Shown: positions 1 through 9,206 of the stretch, piece by piece
Layout of the letters: every line of letters starts with the position of its first letter
Position numbering within the stretch: the stretch's first letter is position 1
Source: Serratia sp. AKBS12
GTDB lineage: Bacteria; Pseudomonadota; Gammaproteobacteria; Enterobacterales; Enterobacteriaceae
DNA length: 64,000 bases
Direction of reading: 5' to 3'
Assembly: GCF_024793895.1 (NCBI RefSeq)
Contig: NZ_JANUSB010000015.1
Span: 1,302,001 to 1,366,000, forward strand
The notes under the pieces: generated by a model
The model's database searches: none
What the model was told of the DNA's origin: nothing
The model's input: only the letters and a program-made list of their open reading frames with translations
Program-made: the position numbers and the translations under genes

Positions 1-2
1 TT

Positions 3-2390
3 ATGCTGATCGGATTACCGTTAACCCCTTTTTGCAGCGTTGCCGCCGAGGCTGAAAAAACCGAGCTGAGTCAGCAGGACATCGCCAGTGCCTTGAAAAA
101 CTTCCAGAAAACGCTGGACGGTATCAAACAGCAGGTCTCAAAGGCCACCACCGATAATCAGCTCAGCAAACTGTACGAAAGCACGCAACAACTGGCAGCG
201 GGCACCGAGCGGCTGGCGACCGACCTGCAACCGGTGCAAGAGAAGCTCCAAGGGCAGTTGGAGGTATTGGGGCCGCCGCCGGCACCTGGCGGGTTGGCGG
301 AAACCGCCGCGGTGGCACAGCAGCGCAATTCGCTGAACAACAGCAAGAAGGCGCTGGACGATGCGGTAACCCGTTTGCAGGCGTTCCGCACCGGCGCACA
401 GGATCTGATGCAACAGATCGGCGATTTGCGGCGCGTAGCCTTCAAGACGCAGCTTGCACTCAACTCCGGCAGTATTTTAAGCACGAAATTCTGGTCGCCG
501 GTGGTAGCACCGCAAGCGCAGGATCAACAACGCCTGGCGGAGTTCAGTGCGGAAATCACCAGCGCCTGGGATGCCAGTTGGCAACCGGAGTGGCGCTACG
601 GCACCATCGCGCTGCTGGTTCTGGCCTTTGCCATCTGGTCCTGGGGACGCTACTTTTCGGAACAGCTGCTGGCCTGGTTCAGCATTCGCTACTTGCCGGA
701 CGGCCGTTTGCGCCGCAGCTTTACCGCCCTTGGGACGGCGTTTATTACGCTGTTTGGTACCGCGCTGGCGCTGAACCTGTTGTATCAGGCATTTGCTCGC
801 GTACAGCCCTTGCCAACCATGATGCAGGATTTTGCCGACGGTTTTACCCGACTGGCGATTTTCAGCGCGTTGATTGCCGGCTTGGGGCGAGCATTCCTGT
901 CAATACGTCGGCCGTCATGGCGGTTGGCGCTGCTGGATAATCACGTTGCGCAGGGGTTACGTTATTTTTCACCGCTACTGGCGATCCTGGCGCTGGCTTT
1001 CGGTACGGTGGAATTAATCAATAACGTGATTGGTGCCAGTCTGGGCACGGCAATTTTCAGCAACGGCCTGGTAGCGGCATTAATGGCGTTGGTGGTATTG
1101 GCAATGCCAGTGCGGGCGCACCGCATTCGCCAACGCAGCGAATTGCGAGGCGAACACCTCGCCGAACGCACCATGCTCGGTGGGCTGGTGCAAATCGCCA
1201 CGGTGATCGCCTCGCTGATCGTGCTGTTGTCGTTGTTGATCGGTTATATCTCGTTCGCCCGCTTCCTGACCTATCAAATCATCTGGATTGCCCTGGTGCT
1301 GATGGCATTCTATTTTCTGGTGCTGTTTTCCACCGACGCCTGGAGCGCCATTTTTTCGCCCAATACCGCCAGCGGGCGGGCGCTAAAGCGGTCGTTTAAT
1401 TTCAGCGATCGGCATTTGGAACAGTTGAGCATCGTTTTCATCGCCACGTTTAAATGCGCGTTGCTGCTGTTGATGATCGTTTCCCTGCTGAACGGCACCT
1501 TCGGCACCACCACGCCGAACAGTCTGGTGGAAAAGATCGTCGCCATCATGACTGGTGAAGGGCTGCAACGGTTGCATATCGTGCCCGGCAATCTGATCAA
1601 TTCCCTGATTTGTCTGATTATCGGTATCTATATCCTGCGTGCTACCCGCCGCTGGCTGAACAACGAACTGTTGCCAAAGACCATCAACGACGTCGGCATT
1701 CGCGCTTCGCTGGTAACGCTGTTCAGTAACGTCGGCTACGTATTGGTGATTCTGATCACCCTGGCGGCACTCGGTATTCAGTGGAACAAACTGGCATGGA
1801 TCGTCAGCGCGCTGTCAGTGGGTATCGGTTTTGGTCTGCAAGAAATCGTCAAAAACTTTATTTCCGGGCTGATCCTGTTAACCGAACGGCCGGTCAAGGT
1901 TGGCGATATGATTGGCATTGGTGGCGTAGAAGGGGACGTGCGCCGGATTAACGTGCGAGCCACCGAAATTCAGCTCAGCGACCGCTCGACGATGATTGTG
2001 CCGAACTCCCAGCTGATATCGCAAAACGTGCGCAATGCCACCATGGGTAATGCGCAAGGGGTTGTAACCATCGCGCTGACCTTCCCAACCGACATCGATC
2101 CGGAACAGGTACGTAATATTCTGCTCAGTGCCTACCACGATTACGAAGCGATACTGGATTCGCCCGCGCCGTACGTGCGTTTTAGCCAGTTGGGACCGGA
2201 GGGCATCATTCTCAGCGTTACCGGCTATGTTTCCAGCCCGCGAATTGTCGGCTCAACCAAGAGCGACCTGCTGTTTAACATTCTTAAACTGCTGCGCCAA
2301 CAACAGGTGCATCTGTCCAGTCCGCAGGAAGTGGTGTTTATGAAACAACAGGCGAAGAGCCTGATCGACGAGGACCAACGCTCATCGTGA
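3..2390 (+). CDS. DUF3772 / MscS-type mechanosensitive channel protein (5' end probably cut)
   Basis: Large inner-membrane channel of the MscS superfamily with an N-terminal periplasmic DUF3772-like, coiled-coil-rich region (about residues 20-165) followed by many hydrophobic segments and a C-terminal MscS core. The core is seen around residues 600-680: the glycine/alanine-rich pore helix GIGFGLQEIVKNFISG, then the beta domain with RPVKVGD and the TMIVPNSQL motif. Proteins of this kind release solutes on hypo-osmotic shock. The first in-frame ATG is at base 3 and begins inside what looks like a signal peptide (hydrophobic stretch, then VAAEA), so the true start probably lies upstream of the window. 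The gene ends with TGA at 2388-2390. Confidence 0.85.
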   Translation: MLIGLPLTPFCSVAAEAEKTELSQQDIASALKNFQKTLDGIKQQVSKATTDNQLSKLYESTQQLAAGTERLATDLQPVQEKLQGQLEVLGPPPAPGGLAETAAVAQQRNSLNNSKKALDDAVTRLQAFRTGAQDLMQQIGDLRRVAFKTQLALNSGSILSTKFWSPVVAPQAQDQQRLAEFSAEITSAWDASWQPEWRYGTIALLVLAFAIWSWGRYFSEQLLAWFSIRYLPDGRLRRSFTALGTAFITLFGTALALNLLYQAFARVQPLPTMMQDFADGFTRLAIFSALIAGLGRAFLSIRRPSWRLALLDNHVAQGLRYFSPLLAILALAFGTVELINNVIGASLGTAIFSNGLVAALMALVVLAMPVRAHRIRQRSELRGEHLAERTMLGGLVQIATVIASLIVLLSLLIGYISFARFLTYQIIWIALVLMAFYFLVLFSTDAWSAIFSPNTASGRALKRSFNFSDRHLEQLSIVFIATFKCALLLLMIVSLLNGTFGTTTPNSLVEKIVAIMTGEGLQRLHIVPGNLINSLICLIIGIYILRATRRWLNNELLPKTINDVGIRASLVTLFSNVGYVLVILITLAALGIQWNKLAWIVSALSVGIGFGLQEIVKNFISGLILLTERPVKVGDMIGIGGVEGDVRRINVRATEIQLSDRSTMIVPNSQLISQNVRNATMGNAQGVVTIALTFPTDIDPEQVRNILLSAYHDYEAILDSPAPYVRFSQLGPEGIILSVTGYVSSPRIVGSTKSDLLFNILKLLRQQQVHLSSPQEVVFMKQQAKSLIDEDQRSS

Positions 2391-2401
2391 CTGCATCGGT
2401 A

Positions 2402-2524
2402 TCAGGTGGTGGGCAGCGCGTCAGGCAAGGCGGGCAGGCGCGATACGTGCTCGGCCGCCACCTGATTGGCTTGCGCCACCGCCTGAGCCAGGGAGCGGCG
2501 CACCGGCGGCCAATGCCCCCTCGC
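2402..2524 (-). pseudogene. possible C-terminal remnant of an unidentified gene
   Basis: On the minus strand one frame reads like a genuine protein C-terminus: RRSLAQAVAQANQVAAEHV followed by SRLPALPDALPTT and a TGA at 2404-2402. Codon choice is GC-rich and alanine/leucine heavy as in neighbouring genes. No convincing start lies upstream; the frame runs back through a hairpin into the 3' end of the aldehyde dehydrogenase. It may be the tail of a decayed gene that once followed aldB, or chance. I do not recognise it. Confidence 0.2.
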
Positions 2525-2537
2525 AAAAAGAGGGGGC
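2515..2537. terminator. GC-rich stem-loop downstream of aldB
   Basis: An 8-bp perfect stem GCCCCCTC/GAGGGGGC closes a 7-base A-rich loop, 22 bases past the aldB stop and between convergent genes. No clear U-tract follows on either strand, so it may be a weak terminator or a 3'-end stabilising hairpin. Confidence 0.4.
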
Positions 2538-2559
2538 GGATAGCGTGATCGAAACGGCG

Positions 2560-4086
<1,527 letters not shown>

Positions 4087-4151
4087 CAATACCTCGCTGC
4101 AAAAGTAGGGGTGGCGCTTGAGCGCACGACGTCAGGCCGCAACAGAGATAA

Positions 4152-4166
4152 GCATTACCTATGCCA
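4152..4166 (-). promoter_or_regulatory. sigma-54 (-24/-12) promoter for aldB
   Basis: Reading the minus strand, TGGCATAGGTAATGC places the -24 GG (4165-4164) and -12 GC (4153-4152) exactly 10 bases apart, with the usual TGGCA context. It lies about 65 bases before the aldB start and faces it. The divergent gene encodes an enhancer-binding protein with GAFTGA, the partner such a promoter needs. Confidence 0.75.
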
Positions 4167-4283
4167 AATTGGTGAACCAAGGAGAGGGATTCTTGATATA
4201 AACCTAAATATCAATTGGTTGTATTTATAAATGTTTTTTTAACGACGAAAGTAGCGGGCTTGTCATTGCTTAAACTGATTTTT

Positions 4284-4304
4284 TGTGTCGCGCATCGCAA
4301 CACA
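4284..4304. promoter_or_regulatory. 21-bp palindrome, probable activator (UAS) site
   Basis: TGTGTCGCGCATCGCAACACA reads as TGTGT-Y-GCG-NNN-CGC-R-ACACA on both strands, an almost perfect dyad. It lies about 120-140 bases upstream of the aldB -24 element and 50 bases before the activator gene, the normal place for a sigma-54 activator to bind. A further half-site GCAACACA follows near 4330. Binding by the adjacent AcoR-like protein is inferred. Confidence 0.6.
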
Positions 4305-4356
4305 TGAGACACAGTCATGATACAAAAAAGCAACACACCGTCTGACGGAGAACCGC

Positions 4357-6165
4357 ATGTTGCCAAAGCCACCGCCGGTCGATGCAGGCTTGCTCCCTGA
4401 CCATAATAACCGTTGCTTGCCCAGACCGCTGTCAGATTCATGGCGGCGCAGCCAGCTGTACGGTCTGGAACGCAGTGACGATCGCATCCCGTTTGTTCGC
4501 CCGCGTATCCTTGATGAGATCCGCGATCGCAACAGCTGGGTAGCGCAACTGGCCCAGCCATTACTGGCGCGCTTTGCCGACGCCATCAATCAGCAACCCT
4601 CGGTGTTGGTGATTTCCGACGCCAGCGGCCTGGTGCTGGAAACCTGTGGTAACGGCGGTTTTTTGCATCAGGCATCGCGGTTGTCGCTGTCTCCCGGCAA
4701 TCTGTGGGGCGAACGTGAACGCGGCACCAATGCCATTGGCACGGCGCTGGCGCTGGGTGAGTTCTGTGAAGTCAACGGCAGTGAGCATTACCTCCAATCC
4801 AACGCGGCACTGCGCTGTTCCGCCGTACCGATCTTTCAACCTGATGGTCAGGTTGCCGGCGTGCTGGATATTTCGACCCCGGCGCAAGCACCTTATGGCC
4901 AGGCCGGTAGCATCCTTCTTCAGGCGGCACGTCACATTGAACATCAATGGCTAAAAAGTACCGTTACCGCCGGTCACCGGGTGCTGCGATTACATAGAGA
5001 TGCGCGCTTTCTCGGCAGCGACCACGAACTGGTGCTGGTATTTTGCGACGATCGGCTCAGCGGCGCCAATCGTCTGGCAATGCAGGAATTTCGGCTAACG
5101 CCGGCGGCAGTCGGCCATTGCCGCTTCGCCGACCTGTTCCCGGATCTGGCATGCCAGACGGCGGATACCCCGCGTCAGACCCTGGCAGTCAATAACCGAC
5201 GCTACTACTCATTGCTGGACTCGCCGCCCCGGCAAGCATGGGTGGTGCGTTCACTGCCGCCATCACCGGATCCACAGGCGGCTGACCGGCAAAAGGCGCT
5301 GCGCATCCTGAATGCCGGTCTTGCGCTGTGCGTTACCGGGGAAACTGGCTGCGGCAAAGAGCACTTCAGCCGCCAACTGTATCAAGACAGCAAATGGCGG
5401 GGTGGGCGTTTTATCGCCATCAACTGCGCAGCATTACCCGAGCAGTTGATTGAATCCGAACTGTTTGGCTATGCACCAGGCGCCTTTACTGGCGCAAGCG
5501 CCAAGGGCTATGTTGGTAAAATTCGGGAAGCCGATGGCGGGGTGCTGTTTCTGGACGAAATAGGTGATATGCCACTCAGCGTTCAGACTCGACTGTTACG
5601 GGTTCTCCAGGAGAAAACCGTTACCCCGTTGGGCAGCCGTCAGAGGTATAAAGTGGATTTTGCGCTTATTTGTGCCACACACCGATCGCTGGAACAACTG
5701 GTTGCGACAGGCGCGTTTCGTGACGATTTACTCTACCGCATTCAGGAGTTCAGCGTGCGCGTGCCACCGCTGAGGGAACGCCCGCAGCGCAAAGTTTTTA
5801 TTCAGCAGCAGTGGCGCGAGTTGGGAGCAGAACAACGCGGTATCACCTTGACGCCGGAGGTGGTAACCGCGCTGGCTGACCATCCGTGGCCGGGCAACGT
5901 GCGGCAATTACTCAGTACGCTGAAGGTGTTGCTGGCTCTGGCGGACGATAACGATGCCGTCATGCTTCATCACCTGCCGGAGCAGTTTCATGCCGCGCAC
6001 CACAACGCCGAGCCGCCAGTTGCTCAGGCACAGACCGCGCCAGACCTGTTTGACGCCGTCAAACAGGCCAATGGCAACATCAGTCTGGCGGCCAGACGTT
6101 TGGGCATTGCGCGCAGCACGCTGTACCGGCAATTGCAGCGAAAGCGCCGCGGGGCGGCAGGCTGA
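4357..6165 (+). CDS. AcoR-like sigma-54-dependent Fis-family transcriptional activator
   Basis: Enhancer-binding protein that activates sigma-54 RNA polymerase. The N-terminal third (about residues 60-200) is a GAF-type sensor as in AcoR. The AAA+ domain follows: Walker A GETGCGKE near residue 330, the sigma-54-contacting GAFTGA loop, Walker B GVLFLDEIGDM, and an arginine-rich second region of homology ending in HPWPGNVRQL. A Fis-type helix-turn-helix (NISLAARRLGIARSTLYRQL) is at the C-terminus. At 602 residues it is near the usual AcoR length (about 650). It is divergent from aldB, whose promoter is of the sigma-54 type, so local control is likely. The sensed ligand is unknown; the AcoR and ExaE-type branches are both possible. 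Confidence 0.88.
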   Translation: MLPKPPPVDAGLLPDHNNRCLPRPLSDSWRRSQLYGLERSDDRIPFVRPRILDEIRDRNSWVAQLAQPLLARFADAINQQPSVLVISDASGLVLETCGNGGFLHQASRLSLSPGNLWGERERGTNAIGTALALGEFCEVNGSEHYLQSNAALRCSAVPIFQPDGQVAGVLDISTPAQAPYGQAGSILLQAARHIEHQWLKSTVTAGHRVLRLHRDARFLGSDHELVLVFCDDRLSGANRLAMQEFRLTPAAVGHCRFADLFPDLACQTADTPRQTLAVNNRRYYSLLDSPPRQAWVVRSLPPSPDPQAADRQKALRILNAGLALCVTGETGCGKEHFSRQLYQDSKWRGGRFIAINCAALPEQLIESELFGYAPGAFTGASAKGYVGKIREADGGVLFLDEIGDMPLSVQTRLLRVLQEKTVTPLGSRQRYKVDFALICATHRSLEQLVATGAFRDDLLYRIQEFSVRVPPLRERPQRKVFIQQQWRELGAEQRGITLTPEVVTALADHPWPGNVRQLLSTLKVLLALADDNDAVMLHHLPEQFHAAHHNAEPPVAQAQTAPDLFDAVKQANGNISLAARRLGIARSTLYRQLQRKRRGAAG

Positions 6166-6179
6166 ACCAGGCGATCCGG

Positions 6180-7073
6180 TCAGCGATTAAACAGTTCCCT
6201 GATCCAATCGATAAAATAACGCACTTTTGACGCCAGGTGGCGGTTCTCCGGCCAGGCGATATGTACCGCCGCCGGCTCGCACTGCCAGTCGGGCAGGATC
6301 GTCACCAGCTCGCCACGGCGTAATGCCTCCTCGGCTAAAAAGCGGTAGGTCGTCACCACCCCCAGACCGGCGCGCGCGGCATGCAATGCCGCATTGGCGT
6401 CGTTGACGGCAAACAGCCAGTCGCCATCAAGCGTAACGCGCTCATCCTGCCGCAGCAGTTGGTGAATGAACGGTTTGCCGCTCTGCGGTGACACCACGTG
6501 GATCATCTGGTGATCGCGGCGCAGCGCATTGGGATGCATTGGGGTGCCATGGCGTTGCAGATAGTCTGGCGAGGCACAGGTGATCCGCTCCAGCGTGCCT
6601 AACGAACGGGCAATCAGCGCATCGTTCATCAGCGCGCCAATCCGCACCACGCAGTCCACCTGGGCTTCGATGGGGTCGATGGCATGATTGGCCAGATTCA
6701 GCGTTAACTGAATATCCGGGTAGCGTCGGTAAAAATCGGCTAAATGGGGGATCACTTTATGGTAGGCAAGAGTGTGCGGCATGCTGACATGGATCACGCC
6801 ACTCGGCGCTTGCCCGGCACCGATCACGCCGCCTTCAAACTGGCGTAGCTGTTCAAGCCATTGTACCGCGCCCAGATAATAGGCGCGGCCTTGCTCGGTC
6901 AGCGTCAAACGGCGTGAGGTGCGGTGCAGCAAGGTGATGTTCAGTTGCTGTTCCAATGCCTGGATCTGCCGGGTAACGGTAGATTTTGGCAAATCCAGCA
7001 GCGTTGCCGCGCGGCTGAACGCGCCGCTTTCGACCACGCGAATAAATGTCTGCATTGCCGCCAGCTTGTCCAT
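6180..7073 (-). CDS. LysR-family transcriptional regulator
   Basis: Typical LTTR of 297 residues: N-terminal winged helix-turn-helix (MDKLAAMQTFIRVVESGAF, then AATLLDLPKSTVTRQIQALE) and a C-terminal effector-binding domain. The AaeR/DhcR-like start and LLHRTSRRLTLTEQG are characteristic. The open frame extends 15 codons further, but the ATG at 7073 has a good GAGG just upstream. It is divergent from the MBL hydrolase and alpha/beta hydrolase genes, with about 130 bases between, and probably regulates them. It ends 15 bases from the convergent AcoR-like gene. Confidence 0.85.
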   Translation of the reverse strand: MDKLAAMQTFIRVVESGAFSRAATLLDLPKSTVTRQIQALEQQLNITLLHRTSRRLTLTEQGRAYYLGAVQWLEQLRQFEGGVIGAGQAPSGVIHVSMPHTLAYHKVIPHLADFYRRYPDIQLTLNLANHAIDPIEAQVDCVVRIGALMNDALIARSLGTLERITCASPDYLQRHGTPMHPNALRRDHQMIHVVSPQSGKPFIHQLLRQDERVTLDGDWLFAVNDANAALHAARAGLGVVTTYRFLAEEALRRGELVTILPDWQCEPAAVHIAWPENRHLASKVRYFIDWIRELFNR

Positions 7074-7202
7074 TCCGCGTCCTCTTAATGGATTAATCGT
7101 TGCAATTATAGCAATCATGGTTTGCAGATTAGCGGCTTGTTCATTCGCCGCCAGGGTAACAATATGGTGCCATTGTTATCGACAAACAACCACGGAGTTA
7201 CT

Positions 7203-8084
7203 ATGTCATCCTCCACAAGCTGGAATTTGGGCCGTACCCGCATCACGCGCTTAACCGAGCTGACGATTGACGATCGCCCAGCTTCATTGCTTTTTCCGCA
7301 ATGGCAGCCAGACGCGGTCAACCAGTCCGCCTCTGGCTTAAGCCAGGCTCACCTCAGCCAGGATAGGCAGCGACTGACCGTCAGTTGCCACAGCTGGCTG
7401 GTGCAAACACCAGAGCATACCGTATTGATTGATACCGCCTGCGGTAACGACAAGCTTCGCCCCGACAACCCGCTGTTTGATCGCTTGCAGACCCATTGGC
7501 TACAGCAGTTGCGCCAGGCCGGCGTTGAACCGCACCAGGTGGATTACGTGCTGCTGACGCACCTGCACGTCGATCATGTGGGTTGGAATACCCAACTGGT
7601 AGAGGGGCAGTGGCGGCCGACGTTCCCCAATGCACGCTACGTATTTTCCGCTGCGGAATACGATTGGTATGCCCATCCCGACAATGTGACCGCCCCCAAC
7701 CGCGGCTTATTTGACGACAGCGTACAGCCGCTGGTCGATGCCGGTCAGGATTGGCGCTGGCAGCACGGCGACCAACAGCCGATCGCCGGATTCCACTTTC
7801 ACCGCACGCCGGGGCACAGCTACGACCATCTGTCCTTTTCGCTGCAAACCGATCGCGGCGTGGCGCTGTTTGCCGGCGATGTGATGCACCATCCTATGCA
7901 GGTTTATTTCCCGCAGTGGAATTCGGTGTACTGCGAATTTCCCGAACAGGCCCTGGCCTCACGCCGCTGGGCGTTGGAATTTGCCGCTGACCATAACGCC
8001 TATTACTTCAGCAGTCATTTCGCCGGAGCCTCGGTCGGGCGTATTGCACGTCAGCACGACGGTTTCATCTGGCAAGAATGTTAA
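7203..8084 (+). CDS. MBL-fold metallo-hydrolase
   Basis: Metallo-beta-lactamase-fold hydrolase of 293 residues with the metal-binding motif THLHVDHVGWN near residue 120, the downstream His in TPGHSYDH, and the metal-bridging Asp in LFAGDVMHHP. The start at 7203 (MSSSTS) is preferred over an upstream in-frame ATG because GGAG precedes it by a proper distance. The substrate cannot be read from sequence; related proteins hydrolyse lactones or thioesters. The next gene, an alpha/beta hydrolase, follows closely (14 bases), so the two probably form an operon under the divergent LysR regulator. Confidence 0.85.
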   Translation: MSSSTSWNLGRTRITRLTELTIDDRPASLLFPQWQPDAVNQSASGLSQAHLSQDRQRLTVSCHSWLVQTPEHTVLIDTACGNDKLRPDNPLFDRLQTHWLQQLRQAGVEPHQVDYVLLTHLHVDHVGWNTQLVEGQWRPTFPNARYVFSAAEYDWYAHPDNVTAPNRGLFDDSVQPLVDAGQDWRWQHGDQQPIAGFHFHRTPGHSYDHLSFSLQTDRGVALFAGDVMHHPMQVYFPQWNSVYCEFPEQALASRRWALEFAADHNAYYFSSHFAGASVGRIARQHDGFIWQEC

Positions 8085-8098
8085 TCTCGGGAGAAATC

Positions 8099-9073
8099 AT
8101 GACCACTCATTCGATGCTGTTTAGCGAGCGCCGCACCATCCCCAGCGCCAATCCGGCGGTGGCCCTGCATCTGCGACACAAACGCCTGGCCTCGCAGACG
8201 CGTTTTGATGCGGCCCATACCGTAGTGCTGATGCATGGCGCCACGTACTCTTCAGGCAGCCTGTTTGATACGCCAATCGACGGTGAATCCTTCCTGGATT
8301 ATCTGGCACGGGCGGGGTTTGACGTCTGGGCGGTGGATGTCAGCGGCAGCGGCGGTTCAACGCGGCCGCCAGAAATGCAGCAACCCGCCGCGCTGAACCC
8401 GCCGCTGGTCACCACCGAACAGGGAGTGCGCGATTTTAGTGACGCCGTCACCTATGTTTTGCAGCATAACCAGCTGACGCAGGTCAACATCATCGGCATG
8501 TCATGGGGGGGCAGCGTCACCGGCAGTTTCACCACTCGCAACGCCGACAAGGTACGGCGACTGGGGCTTATCGCACCGCAGTGGTTGAACAACGGCCCCA
8601 GCCGCCTGGACAGCGGCGGCGAGTTGGGTGCCTGGCGGCTGGTGACGTTAGCACAGGTGCAACAGCACTGGTTGGCCGGCGTGCCGCAACACAAGCGTGA
8701 TGACATTATTCCTGATGGGGTGTTCGACGCCTGGGTAGCCAATACCCTGAGTGAAGAGCCTGACGAGGCGCTACGCGCCAGCGGCACGATACGCGTCGCC
8801 AACGGCCCGGTACAGGACATCCGCGACTATTGGCGCGCCGACAGGCCTTTCTATCAGCCGGCGGAGATTCGTGTACCGTTGCTGCTGGTGCATGGCGAGT
8901 GGGATGTGGATGTACCGTTGCCGGTGGCGCAGGACTGGTTTTTGCACGCTACCGGCGCGCCGTGGAAGCGCTGGCTGGAAATCGGCGAGGCGACGCACAT
9001 GATGGTGCTGGAAAAAAACCGACGTCAGGTTTTTGCCGCACTGGCCGGTTTTTTGCTGGAAACGCATGACTGA
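8099..9073 (+). CDS. alpha/beta-fold hydrolase
   Basis: Serine hydrolase of 324 residues. The nucleophile elbow is GMSWGGS (near residue 140), the acid is probably the Asp of LLVHGEWDVDVPL and the His is in GEATHMMVL. An oxyanion-type stretch VLMHGATYSSG lies near the start. The ATG at 8099 sits behind GGGAG; the frame's earlier ATG overlaps the preceding stop and lacks this. It is second in a two-gene unit with the MBL-fold hydrolase. Substrate unknown. Confidence 0.85.
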   Translation: MTTHSMLFSERRTIPSANPAVALHLRHKRLASQTRFDAAHTVVLMHGATYSSGSLFDTPIDGESFLDYLARAGFDVWAVDVSGSGGSTRPPEMQQPAALNPPLVTTEQGVRDFSDAVTYVLQHNQLTQVNIIGMSWGGSVTGSFTTRNADKVRRLGLIAPQWLNNGPSRLDSGGELGAWRLVTLAQVQQHWLAGVPQHKRDDIIPDGVFDAWVANTLSEEPDEALRASGTIRVANGPVQDIRDYWRADRPFYQPAEIRVPLLLVHGEWDVDVPLPVAQDWFLHATGAPWKRWLEIGEATHMMVLEKNRRQVFAALAGFLLETHD

Positions 9074-9154
9074 ACGGCCAATAGGCAATGGCCAGCGGCC
9101 GCTGGCATGACGCTGCGCCTGCCGACAACGACGATGGCATAAGCGGCGCAAAGT

Positions 9155-9185
9155 AAAAAGCCCGCTGTGGTTGGCAGCGGGCTTT
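9155..9185 (-). terminator. rho-independent terminator of the PQQ dehydrogenase gene
   Basis: On the minus strand an 11-bp stem (AAAGCCCGCTG/CAGCGGGCTTT) with a 7-base loop runs into a short U-tract, 22 bases after the 9207 stop. It also lies downstream of the convergent alpha/beta hydrolase and may serve both. Confidence 0.8.
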
Positions 9186-9206
9186 GGCAGCGTTGAACGC
9201 CGGGGC

